This document shows positions 21,515 to 28,453 of a stretch of DNA of 36,957 bases, one piece after another. Source of the stretch: a virus. Position numbers and translations under genes: made by a program. Position 1 is the first letter of the stretch; the number at the start of each line of letters is the position of its first letter. The notes beneath the pieces are model-generated. The model did not search any database. It was not told the origin of the DNA and saw nothing but the letters and a program-made list of their open reading frames with translations. Location: the IMG/VR virus record IMGVR_UViG_3300032315_000210, positions 1 to 36,957 of that record. One strand, 5' to 3'.

Positions 21515-21696
21515 TGAAACGGAAAGTATTCCAAGGAACATTCAGCGTAAACCTAACCGTCACAGCATATGACGAAGAGGAAGCAATAGATAAACTTTAT
21601 GCACGATTAGACGAAGCAATCCATAACCAAGAGATGTGGTCTGAAGATTATGTTTTACACGAACAAGATGTTGAGGAGGTAAGTCCTAATGACTGA
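21514..21696 (+). CDS. Hypothetical early protein, 60 aa
   Basis: A strand-rich N-terminus (KVFQGTFSVNLTVTAYDEEEAIDKLYARLDEAI) resembles a small alpha/beta fold often found in phage early regions. It overlaps the next gene by eight bases, and GAGG of its own 3' end serves as that gene's ribosome site. Confidence 0.55.
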   Translation: MKRKVFQGTFSVNLTVTAYDEEEAIDKLYARLDEAIHNQEMWSEDYVLHEQDVEEVSPND

Positions 21697-22240
21697 CACA
21701 TTCATTAAGGTTGATGCAGTGTACGGTATGTGGCAAGGTGAACGCATATGTGAAATCATGGGTTACACACAAGAGATGGGTCATGTGTGGACAACCGACA
21801 CAATGCTCAACTACTTTGACAAACTAGTACAATGCTATGACCTGTTCCGTTCCACCAATGGATTTATGTCGCAATCGTTTGACACGATTCCGCCACTAGA
21901 ACTATCAGGCTTAACATCGTTACAGAAATGGCAGCACATAAGGAACTCTGTACTAGATTATAGTAAACAGTTCCCAAATGCCGAAGTAATGGACATACTA
22001 GATAAACTGGGTGTTTCATTAGATGAGTTCTATACTGCTGTTACAGTAAACAAGAAGCAAAACATCATGAACGAAACTCAGTTCCGTTCATTCTGTTATG
22101 CCTGTCTAGCAGATAATCCTAACTTTGCTAAGATTGGCAGAGACTATGGTACTGGTGTAAACACTATGCTTTATTTCAAGAAACTATTTAGAGCAGTAAA
22201 GATGGCAAGGACAGAAGTGATTGACAAGGAGAGTGTATAA
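21689..22240 (+). CDS. Hypothetical early protein, 183 aa
   Basis: Mainly helical with several Trp and Phe residues; the segment TQFRSFCYACLADNPNFAKIGRDYGTGVNTMLYFKKLFRA resembles a DNA-binding helix-turn-helix, with a helix, a glycine turn and a second basic helix. It might be a regulator of phage transcription, but that is a weak inference. Confidence 0.5.
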   Translation: MTDTFIKVDAVYGMWQGERICEIMGYTQEMGHVWTTDTMLNYFDKLVQCYDLFRSTNGFMSQSFDTIPPLELSGLTSLQKWQHIRNSVLDYSKQFPNAEVMDILDKLGVSLDEFYTAVTVNKKQNIMNETQFRSFCYACLADNPNFAKIGRDYGTGVNTMLYFKKLFRAVKMARTEVIDKESV

Positions 22241-22251
22241 TAAACCTAGAG

Positions 22252-22277
22252 GGTTTCGGTACTAAGGTACCTCAACC
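22252..22277 (+). other. Leader hairpin upstream of the nuclease gene
   Basis: GGTT-TC-GGTAC-TAAG-GTACC-TC-AACC: a 5-bp stem with a TAAG loop extended by four pairs beyond a symmetric internal loop. A TATAAT sequence (22236-22241) lies just upstream and could be a -10 box, which would place the hairpin at the 5' end of the message for the replication block. No proper -35 was found. Confidence 0.45.
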
Positions 22278-22322
22278 ACTGTCCATGCTATCTAGTATCA
22301 TTTCTAATAGAAAAGAGAATAT

Positions 22323-23129
22323 ATGAAAATAGATAATGTTAATAAGATAGTTTATGTTAGACAGTCATGGTTGAATGACATGGCTATCTGTCCAGAGAGA
22401 GCCAGACTAGGTATTATTAGACCAGAGTTTCGTACTGGTAGTGATGCCACTATTATTGGTACTGCTATTCATGCTGGTATTGAGTCGGTGTTAGATGGTA
22501 GGTCGCCTGATGTTGATGGTATGTTAGAGGTTGTTAATAACGAGTATGAAACTTTGGAGACAACGAACTATAAGAAAACTAACATTGATGAGGCTAAGAT
22601 TCCCGAATATCTTGAGGCTATGTCATTGGCGTTTTACAACGACATTCTACCGCAGGTAGAATTAGGAGGCAAGGTTGAACATTATTTTAAGGTTCCTTTG
22701 GGTATTGTTGTTCAGGACTATGCTGTGTGGCTTGAGGGAACGATGGATTACATCACGCCAAGCGGGCTTATATGGGACTGGAAAACATCTTCCCGTGCTT
22801 ACTACATCAAGGACAAACAGAAGTCTGCTATCCAGCCTACGGTCTATGGTTATGCGGCGCAATATGAGGGGCTAAGCAGTGGACCTGTTACAAACTTTAA
22901 TTATGGTGTTATGGTACGGAACAGTCCTAGTAAGTCTCAGGTTGCCAGTATCACCCGAACGCAAGGTCACTATGATTGGCTTAAGTATTTTGTTCGTGGC
23001 GCAGTTGGGTCATGTCTTAAAGTGGGTACCGACAGCGAATGGTTTATGAATGACAGCAGTACGCTATGCTCGTCATCATGGTGTTCGTATTGGAGCATCT
23101 GTAAAGGTGCGTTCAATACGAATGATTGA
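22323..23129 (+). CDS. Cas4/RecB-like PD-(D/E)XK nuclease
   Basis: 268 residues. The catalytic series is visible: His50 in GTAIHAG, Asp142 in LEGTMDY, and Asp152-Lys154 in IWDWKTSS. One Cys near the N-terminus (Cys23) and three at the C-terminus (Cys249, Cys254, Cys260) match the iron-sulphur cluster of Cas4/AddB-type exonucleases. It probably processes DNA ends in recombination or replication, since it is the first gene of the block with helicase and primase. It is a phage nuclease and not a CRISPR component: no repeats or cas1/cas2 are present. Confidence 0.8.
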   Translation: MKIDNVNKIVYVRQSWLNDMAICPERARLGIIRPEFRTGSDATIIGTAIHAGIESVLDGRSPDVDGMLEVVNNEYETLETTNYKKTNIDEAKIPEYLEAMSLAFYNDILPQVELGGKVEHYFKVPLGIVVQDYAVWLEGTMDYITPSGLIWDWKTSSRAYYIKDKQKSAIQPTVYGYAAQYEGLSSGPVTNFNYGVMVRNSPSKSQVASITRTQGHYDWLKYFVRGAVGSCLKVGTDSEWFMNDSSTLCSSSWCSYWSICKGAFNTND

Positions 23130-23154
23130 CAGTAACATGTTAATCTAGTAATAC
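23126..23154 (+). promoter_or_regulatory. Candidate internal early promoter
   Basis: TTGACA (23126-23131), a perfect -35, is separated by 17 bases from TAATAC (23149-23154). It overlaps the stop codon of the nuclease gene and would start transcripts about 20 bases before the following gene's AGGAGG. The -10 is a weak match. Confidence 0.4.
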
Positions 23155-23180
23155 AAACAACAACAAATAGGAGGAAAGAT

Positions 23181-23633
23181 ATGAGTGCCGTATCAAAAGA
23201 CCAAAGCATTATTTTGCAGGTCGCAGGTAAAATTGCTGCCGACTTGACGAATAAGCATGAGGACATTAGCCAAACCATTACGGATTGGTCTATTGCCTTT
23301 GATGCTGTTTCAGACGCTCTGCTCACCACAATGGGCATGAACATTGTTACACCTGAACAGGGTGAGGCTATGATTATGGAAGCATTTGGTGGTACCGTGG
23401 TAACACAATCAGCACCAGCACCAGCGTATCAGCCTGCTCCTACTAGCGGTGGATTTCAAGTCCGCATTAAAGGTCAGCAACACGGACCAATCCCTGAATG
23501 GCTACACACAGAGTGTGCTAAGGTAGGGGTTACCGAAGTGTGGGACAACCGTGATGGTTTGTCCGCTAACCCTAAGCGTCCTTGGTTCAAGGCAGTACAG
23601 GGTGACAAAGCCTTCTGGGCACCACGCAAGTAA
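23181..23633 (+). CDS. Replication-associated protein, possibly ssDNA-binding
   Basis: 150 residues. A helical N-terminus (1-65) is joined by a Pro/Ala linker (SAPAPAYQPAPTSGG) to a C-terminal domain with Trp and aromatic residues (EWLHTECAKVGVTEVWDNRDGLSANPKRPWFKA). A similar C-terminal pattern occurs in actinophage early proteins between nuclease and helicase genes. Position and aromatic content fit a ssDNA-binding or helicase accessory role, which is inference. AGGAGG precedes ATG 23181. Confidence 0.5.
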   Translation: MSAVSKDQSIILQVAGKIAADLTNKHEDISQTITDWSIAFDAVSDALLTTMGMNIVTPEQGEAMIMEAFGGTVVTQSAPAPAYQPAPTSGGFQVRIKGQQHGPIPEWLHTECAKVGVTEVWDNRDGLSANPKRPWFKAVQGDKAFWAPRK

Positions 23634-23640
23634 CGATAGG

Positions 23641-24732
23641 ATGACAATGGCTCCTGATTACACGGAGCGTTGGGCGAAAGCAGGGCGGGGAGAACTTATC
23701 TCCCCGCCTCTTGCGTCTAAGGCTTCATACAACTATTATGTACCTTTGGTTAAAGCAGCCGATGATTATGTGCATTGGGCGCAAACACCACACGAACGAA
23801 TCTATCTAGGGTTCCCTGAAATTGACTCACAGATGCGTGGCATTGCGCCATCGGAAATGTGTTTGATTAACGGTTACTCACATAGCGGTAAGACCTTAGT
23901 GTTACTGCAAATCCTTGCGGCTAATCGTGACAAGCGTGTAATCTATTTCTGTCCTGATGAACCACGAACCTTAACTTTAATCAAGTTGGCATGTGTTACA
24001 CATGGTATTGATGCCAATGTCCTAGAGTCCAACATTACCTTAGGTGACCAAAAAGCAATATCACTACTCAGGGAAACAGCGCAAGAGTTCTTTCCGAACC
24101 TTGCGGTGTTTGACCAAACCGTGTCACTGATTGACATGGAGAGGGCATTATCTGAATATGCTGATGCTGTTGGTGAGCCACAACTAATCGTTGTGGACTA
24201 CTTGGATTTGATTACTGGTGGTGGCGAGGACATACCATCCAAAGCCAATAGCATTAAAGCGTTTGGTAAACGACATAATGTACCCATGTTGGTGTTACAC
24301 CAGTCGTCCCGTACAGCAGGTGCTGATGGTAAGAAGATGACGATTAGTTCAGGTGCGTTTGGTGGTGAACAACAAGCAACACATATTATTGGTGTACGCC
24401 GTAAGCGTTTTGAGATTGAGGGTTATATCCGTGAACTACAAGAGAAACTGGATAGAGCCTCTAACGCTGAACGAATCATAGAGAAAATAGAATCATTACA
24501 GTACGAGTTGCGTATTCACCAAGATACTGTGACCGTGAACTTGGTTAAGTGTAAGCGTCCAGCGTCACAACTGTTGGATGATATGCACTTCACTATTGAA
24601 GCGGGGACAGGACGGTTACATAGGTTGGAAGATGGTGTGCTACCTTATAAGGATGAACGCCCTAATCCTCCTACGATAGCCGAAATGGTTGGTGAGCAAC
24701 CAAGCCTTGTAGATGCACTAACAGATTGGTGA
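23641..24732 (+). CDS. DnaB-type replicative helicase
   Basis: 363 residues from ATG 23641, seven bases after the preceding stop; ATG 23647 with AGG before it is an alternative. It is a RecA-fold ATPase without the DnaB N-terminal domain: Walker A GYSHSGKT (78-85), Walker B IVVDYLD (183-189), an HQSSR motif (220-224) as in DnaB motif H4, and GGEQQATHIIGVRR. A helical insert with Lys/Glu precedes the last strands. It unwinds DNA at the fork and would work with the adjacent primase. Confidence 0.85.
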   Translation: MTMAPDYTERWAKAGRGELISPPLASKASYNYYVPLVKAADDYVHWAQTPHERIYLGFPEIDSQMRGIAPSEMCLINGYSHSGKTLVLLQILAANRDKRVIYFCPDEPRTLTLIKLACVTHGIDANVLESNITLGDQKAISLLRETAQEFFPNLAVFDQTVSLIDMERALSEYADAVGEPQLIVVDYLDLITGGGEDIPSKANSIKAFGKRHNVPMLVLHQSSRTAGADGKKMTISSGAFGGEQQATHIIGVRRKRFEIEGYIRELQEKLDRASNAERIIEKIESLQYELRIHQDTVTVNLVKCKRPASQLLDDMHFTIEAGTGRLHRLEDGVLPYKDERPNPPTIAEMVGEQPSLVDALTDW

Positions 24733-24736
24733 TATT

Positions 24737-25654
24737 ATGATACCAGAGTTCTTGCTTAAAGACTTCGTAACTTTGTTTCGTGGTCGTGGCGATGTTTACG
24801 GACATGACGAGGGTCGTTGTGTCAAAGCCCCATTAACCTTAGATGTATTTCAGAATCATTTCACGGATGCACCAATCGGTGTGTACCCTATGGTTCCTCA
24901 TGCTGGCGACTATTATGTTGCTTGGGGTTGCTCGGACTTTGACACAACAGATGCCTTGGATAATGCCGTCAAACTACATGACGCATTGCTAGAGGCTGGT
25001 ATCGTATCTTGGATAGAGAAGTCACGCTCCAAGGGTTATCATGTGTGGGTGTTCGCTGCCAATCTTGTCCGTGCTATAGACATGCGTTATATGTTGCTTA
25101 TGGCATCACAGGTGGCAGAGGTTCCAACTACAGAGGTTAATCCAAAACAGAAAGCGTTGAAGCATGGGCAGTATGGCAACTATGTTCGGTTGCCATACGC
25201 CCACATAGATGACCTGCATACTGATAGGCAACGCATAATCCTTAGGGCAACAATCAAGGACAAGCATGTGCCAATGCAACTATTGGACTTTGTGCGTAAC
25301 GCTGTGGACAATCGTGTTCCAGTGGAACGCATACAGCAAATCGCTAGCATGTATGTTCCACCAGTCCACACGCCAGTAACCGTTACGGATTATGACGACT
25401 ATGATGCCACACTACCTGAGGCTATGGAATCGTTATCACCATTGGGTAAGGTTATATGGCGTGATGGTCCGCTTGCTGGTAAGGACCGTTCAACTACCTT
25501 AGCCAAACTTGGGCACGAGTGTGTGCGCTCAGGTCTTAATCCCTCCCAGACTAAGACCATTGTGCGCACCGCCGATAAGCGTTGGGGCAAGTATCATCTT
25601 CGCCCCAACGGGGAATTAGAAATAGACAAACTAGTAGTGAGGGTACATTCGTGA
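24737..25654 (+). CDS. Archaeo-eukaryotic-type primase (AEP)
   Basis: 305 residues. The AEP catalytic signature is present: two acidic residues in CSDFDTTD (about 66-71), the helix preceding SWIEKSRSKGYHVWVF with the conserved Ser-x-His motif (about 91-106), and a third motif around YGNYVRLPY. The C-terminal 130 residues look like a helix-rich accessory domain. It makes primers (or acts as a primase-polymerase) for the fork opened by the helicase. A four-base overlap (GTGA) joins it to the next gene. Confidence 0.8.
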   Translation: MIPEFLLKDFVTLFRGRGDVYGHDEGRCVKAPLTLDVFQNHFTDAPIGVYPMVPHAGDYYVAWGCSDFDTTDALDNAVKLHDALLEAGIVSWIEKSRSKGYHVWVFAANLVRAIDMRYMLLMASQVAEVPTTEVNPKQKALKHGQYGNYVRLPYAHIDDLHTDRQRIILRATIKDKHVPMQLLDFVRNAVDNRVPVERIQQIASMYVPPVHTPVTVTDYDDYDATLPEAMESLSPLGKVIWRDGPLAGKDRSTTLAKLGHECVRSGLNPSQTKTIVRTADKRWGKYHLRPNGELEIDKLVVRVHS

Positions 25655-26235
25655 CAACAATTCTAGCGATACAAGGTGACGGTTGGGCTTGCATAGGTTC
25701 CGACACACAATGGACAGACGACTATAATCGTGTTGGTAGGATGAACCAGTCTAAGGTTATTACCGTAGGCAAATATCTTATAGGTGTGGCAGGTGACACA
25801 CGAGGAGCAAATGTTGTTCAACATGCTTTCACACCGCCAGCATTACCACCCAAAGTTGGTGGTAACAAACTATCCAAGTTCATTGTGTCACAATTTGTTC
25901 CAGCGTATAAGGAATGTTTGGAATCACATGGCGCAGGCAGACCACAATACGATGACCAACCAGCGCAGTCAGCAAACGAAATCCTAGTTGTTGCTAATGG
26001 TGTTGTGTTCCAAATAGACAATGATTATGGTACCGAAGTGGATACATGTAATCTGTATGCTATTGGTTCTGGCGCACATTACGGGCTTGGTGCATTGCAG
26101 GCTGTAACAGAAAAGAAAAAGATTACCGTAGCAACAGTACGCCCGTTAATGCTTAAGGCATTAACTATCTCAGCGAAGTTTGACTCAGGTACTGGCGCAC
26201 CGTTCCACATGTTTATTCAACAGGCACAAGCATGA
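25651..26235 (+). CDS. Proteasome beta / HslV-like Ntn hydrolase
   Basis: 194 residues from GTG 25651, overlapping the primase stop (GTGA). The N-terminus is Met-Thr-Thr; removal of Met would expose Thr1, the nucleophile. Counting from it, Asp17 lies in IGSDTQ, and a Lys occurs at 34 (SKVITVGK), close to Lys33 of the family. GVAGDTRGAN and GSGAHYGLGAL match the conserved glycine and Ser-Gly segments around the active site. It should be a threonine protease assembled as a ring. No ATPase partner such as HslU is encoded beside it, so it may use a host unfoldase or act alone. Confidence 0.75.
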   Translation: MTTILAIQGDGWACIGSDTQWTDDYNRVGRMNQSKVITVGKYLIGVAGDTRGANVVQHAFTPPALPPKVGGNKLSKFIVSQFVPAYKECLESHGAGRPQYDDQPAQSANEILVVANGVVFQIDNDYGTEVDTCNLYAIGSGAHYGLGALQAVTEKKKITVATVRPLMLKALTISAKFDSGTGAPFHMFIQQAQA

Positions 26236-26573
26236 GCCATACAATAACAGTAAACACTAAGCCTGTACCTAAAGGTCGCCCACGGATGACACGCCGAGGG
26301 CGTGTCTTTACACCGCAAACAACAATAGATGCTGAAACTATTGTGCGTGAGGCGTGGACAGGACCATGTTATGATGGTGATGTAAGTTTGGTGTGTCAGT
26401 TCACTAAAGAAGGAATCAGAATAACTGTCAGCGAAATAGCAGAAGGAACATTAACAAAATCCACATTGCGAGGTGACCTAGATAACTATGTCAAACTGTT
26501 GATGGACGGACTGAACGGAGTAGCATGGCAGGACGACAAGCAAGTAAAACTATTGATAGCGACAAAAGAGTAA
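26232..26573 (+). CDS. rusA: RusA-type Holliday junction resolvase
   Basis: 113 residues, a usual RusA size. The motif PKGRPRM (13-19) and the acidic catalytic region RGDLDNYVKLLMDGLNGVAWQDDKQV, with Asp residues spaced as in RusA, are clear. It resolves four-way junctions before packaging. It overlaps the previous gene by four bases and the following gene by 49. Confidence 0.85.
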   Translation: MSHTITVNTKPVPKGRPRMTRRGRVFTPQTTIDAETIVREAWTGPCYDGDVSLVCQFTKEGIRITVSEIAEGTLTKSTLRGDLDNYVKLLMDGLNGVAWQDDKQVKLLIATKE

Positions 26574-27043
26574 AGCAATCAGACTATGACATTGGACCAA
26601 AACAATATGACTTCCACACCGACTTACGGTACGGTAAACAAGGAGAAAAACTTGTTGAAGAGTTTCTACAGACCCTTAGCGGAGGGGCGTTTGAAGTTAA
26701 AACAGACCGTTATAGAAACGGGCGCATGGTATTGGAAATGGAACACAATCCCCGCAGGGAAACTGATGAAGAAGGTAAACCTAAATGGAAGCCGTCAGGG
26801 CTTGCAGTCACTAAGGCACGCTGGTGGGTCTATGTTTACACACTTGATGGGTCGTTCATTATCGTTGATGTTCAACGCATTAAACGATACCTTAAAGGAA
26901 ACAAAGACAGATTCAACCCGAAAAAATATAACAACTTCGCACAACGCAGTAGCAACCCCAGCCGAGGATACCTGCTGCAACCCGAAGATGTAATGGACCT
27001 AATGATTAATCCCGCTTATGACACAGTACCCAACATACTTTAA
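26525..27043 (+). CDS. Putative PD-(D/E)XK-like endonuclease
   Basis: 172 residues, beginning inside rusA. After a basic N-terminus (KTIDSDKRVKQ), the segment LRYGKQGEKLVEEFLQ (Glu helix) is followed by AFEVKTD and RMVLEMEHN, a Glu-x-Lys core typical of PD-(D/E)XK nucleases. The C-terminal part is basic and aromatic. A nuclease next to rusA and the nuclease/helicase block suits recombination, or host DNA degradation for nucleotide supply. The family call is from pattern only. Confidence 0.6.
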   Translation: MAGRQASKTIDSDKRVKQSDYDIGPKQYDFHTDLRYGKQGEKLVEEFLQTLSGGAFEVKTDRYRNGRMVLEMEHNPRRETDEEGKPKWKPSGLAVTKARWWVYVYTLDGSFIIVDVQRIKRYLKGNKDRFNPKKYNNFAQRSSNPSRGYLLQPEDVMDLMINPAYDTVPNIL

Positions 27044-27392
27044 CCCCCTATCAGATGGCAAGGACATACCTGATGTAAAGTCGTATGACCCCGACAGCAC
27101 CGAATGGCTGATGATGCCCAACCAAGTTATCGTCCCAATGGTGGACGATGACGAAATGGTTGCGTTAGTTCGTGAACTTCTGTCCACGCTAGACGACATT
27201 GACCAGCAGATGATACAATTAATTTACTATGAAAGAAAAACATTTCAAGAAGCAGCACAACTCATAGGTATCAGAGCCAAGTCACATGCTTGGCGTAAAA
27301 CAAAATCAGCAATGAACAAACTAGAAAACGCATTACGCAGTAATGCGCAACTCATGGAAATGTTGGAGAAAAAATATGACATCCGCAACTAA
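27018..27392 (+). CDS. Sigma-70 region 4-like regulator
   Basis: 124 residues. Residues about 52-105 have the region 4 pattern: LSTLDDIDQQMIQLIYYERKTFQEAAQLIGI followed by the recognition helix SHAWRKTKSAMNKLENAL. The N-terminal 50 residues lack regions 2 and 3. It could act as a partial sigma factor or an RNA-polymerase-binding regulator that shifts host polymerase to late promoters. It overlaps the gene before it by 26 bases and the next by 17. Confidence 0.65.
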   Translation: MTQYPTYFNPLSDGKDIPDVKSYDPDSTEWLMMPNQVIVPMVDDDEMVALVRELLSTLDDIDQQMIQLIYYERKTFQEAAQLIGIRAKSHAWRKTKSAMNKLENALRSNAQLMEMLEKKYDIRN

Positions 27393-27885
27393 GAAACATA
27401 ACTACAAAAACTTTAATCAAGCCGCACAAGGCGCATATGATTCCATAATGCTAGATGCAAAGAACACTTTGTCTGACCGCAACAAGTTTGACCCCATTGA
27501 AACCTTTATGTCACGATGGATTAAAGGACTACAATCAGGTGACTACAACTCAGACGACCTAGAGTTGGCAACAATGGTTGCCAAGCGTGCAGGAGTAGAA
27601 GCATTATACTGGCTGAGCAACAACCTAGGTACAGAGATGCCAAACATTGTTGATATCGTGTGCGCCAAGCAACACGATTACGGTCATAACAATATCACCA
27701 ACTTTGGTGTAATCGGAATTGGTATCCGCTTATGCGACAAGATTGCTCGCATCAAAAACCTAGAGAACCAACCTAAACCAAAGAACGAATCCTTAATTGA
27801 CTCTTATGTGGACATTGTGGGTTACGCTATGATTGCTGTTATGCTTGACGAAGAATCATTCCAACTACAACTCAAAGGAGTTTAA
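27376..27885 (+). CDS. Nmad1 / DUF1599-type protein
   Basis: 169 residues from ATG 27376; the frame is open earlier but in the preceding gene. The C-terminal 90 residues hold the Nmad1 pattern: AKQHDYGHNNITNFGVIGIGIRLCDKIARIKNL, followed by ESLIDSYVDIVGYAMIA. The family (Nucleotide modification associated domain 1) is related to all-alpha NTP pyrophosphatase-like folds and often accompanies DNA base-modification genes. Its presence hints at nucleotide pool control or base modification, yet no modifying enzyme is seen here. Confidence 0.75.
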   Translation: MTSATKKHNYKNFNQAAQGAYDSIMLDAKNTLSDRNKFDPIETFMSRWIKGLQSGDYNSDDLELATMVAKRAGVEALYWLSNNLGTEMPNIVDIVCAKQHDYGHNNITNFGVIGIGIRLCDKIARIKNLENQPKPKNESLIDSYVDIVGYAMIAVMLDEESFQLQLKGV

Positions 27886-27886
27886 C

Positions 27887-28120
27887 ATGTACGGCAAAAA
27901 GGGAACACCCTACATTCTTGAAGGCGTAGAGTTCAATGTGGACCAAAAGTTTATTATTGCAACACTCATGGCTATCATAGTTTCAATACGAGAAACAAAC
28001 CAAGACGAATATCCAGCAATAGATTCGGCTATAGAACATTTGGCAGAAAGCATTTATGAGCAAATCAAAGAAGTTGAACCTAGCGATACTGAACGAACAA
28101 CTAATGAACCTGCATCATGA
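27887..28120 (+). CDS. Hypothetical early protein, 77 aa
   Basis: AAAGGAG lies seven bases before ATG 27887. It has an aromatic strand (GTPYILEGVEFNV) then helices and an acidic tail. Function unknown. Confidence 0.55.
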   Translation: MYGKKGTPYILEGVEFNVDQKFIIATLMAIIVSIRETNQDEYPAIDSAIEHLAESIYEQIKEVEPSDTERTTNEPAS

Positions 28121-28211
28121 ACTTAAGCAGGCTGGTGCACCCAAGACCGCTATAAGGCGTGTAGAAGATGTCGCTGTTTCTGTTCGCTGGTTAGAAGATA
28201 ATCGTGAGTGA
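28104..28211 (+). CDS. Tiny protein, 35 aa
   Basis: ATG 28104 to TGA 28209-28211. It overlaps the gene before it by 17 bases and the gene after it by eight. The peptide LHHELKQAGAPKTAIRRVEDVAVSVRWLEDN is a plausible amphipathic two-helix protein. Supported by coding-like composition and by the way it fills the gap between genes. Confidence 0.5.
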   Translation: MNLHHELKQAGAPKTAIRRVEDVAVSVRWLEDNRE

Positions 28212-28446
28212 CTGGGACTTTGACCCTGATGATGTAACAGAACTATCGGGTATTTTCGCTGAAATGATAGCAGATAACGAGGACGGTTTCATTATGGAGT
28301 TCGGCATCAGCCGACTCGCAGCCAAAGAACTAGTTGACCTACATAAGCAGGCAACATTAGGTATTAAATCTGCACAAGTAGCATCATGGGTGGAGTACAC
28401 CAAGATAATTAATCAGGTTAAGAAAGCCTTAAGAGAAGAATACTAA
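28204..28446 (+). CDS. Acidic early protein, 80 aa
   Basis: GTG start at 28204 inside the preceding gene. The sequence SDWDFDPDDVTELSGIFAEMIADNEDGFIMEFGISRLAAKELVDLH is acidic and helical. It is the last gene of the early unit; its TAA (28444-28446) overlaps the stop of the converging late gene. Function unknown. Confidence 0.55.
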   Translation: MSDWDFDPDDVTELSGIFAEMIADNEDGFIMEFGISRLAAKELVDLHKQATLGIKSAQVASWVEYTKIINQVKKALREEY

Positions 28447-28453
28447 GATTCTT
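28436..28453. terminator. Weak hairpin across the convergent stops
   Basis: AAGAAT (28436-28441) pairs with ATTCTT (28448-28453) across a six-base loop that contains both stop codons. On the plus strand a U/G-rich run follows, so it could be a weak terminator for the early unit; it is also the end of the late unit. Six A/T-rich pairs make it uncertain. Confidence 0.35.

Noticed and set aside
22323-23129. Cas4-like protein as part of a CRISPR system
   Set aside because: No repeat-spacer array and no cas1 or cas2 are seen; the gene stands with helicase and primase as in many phages.
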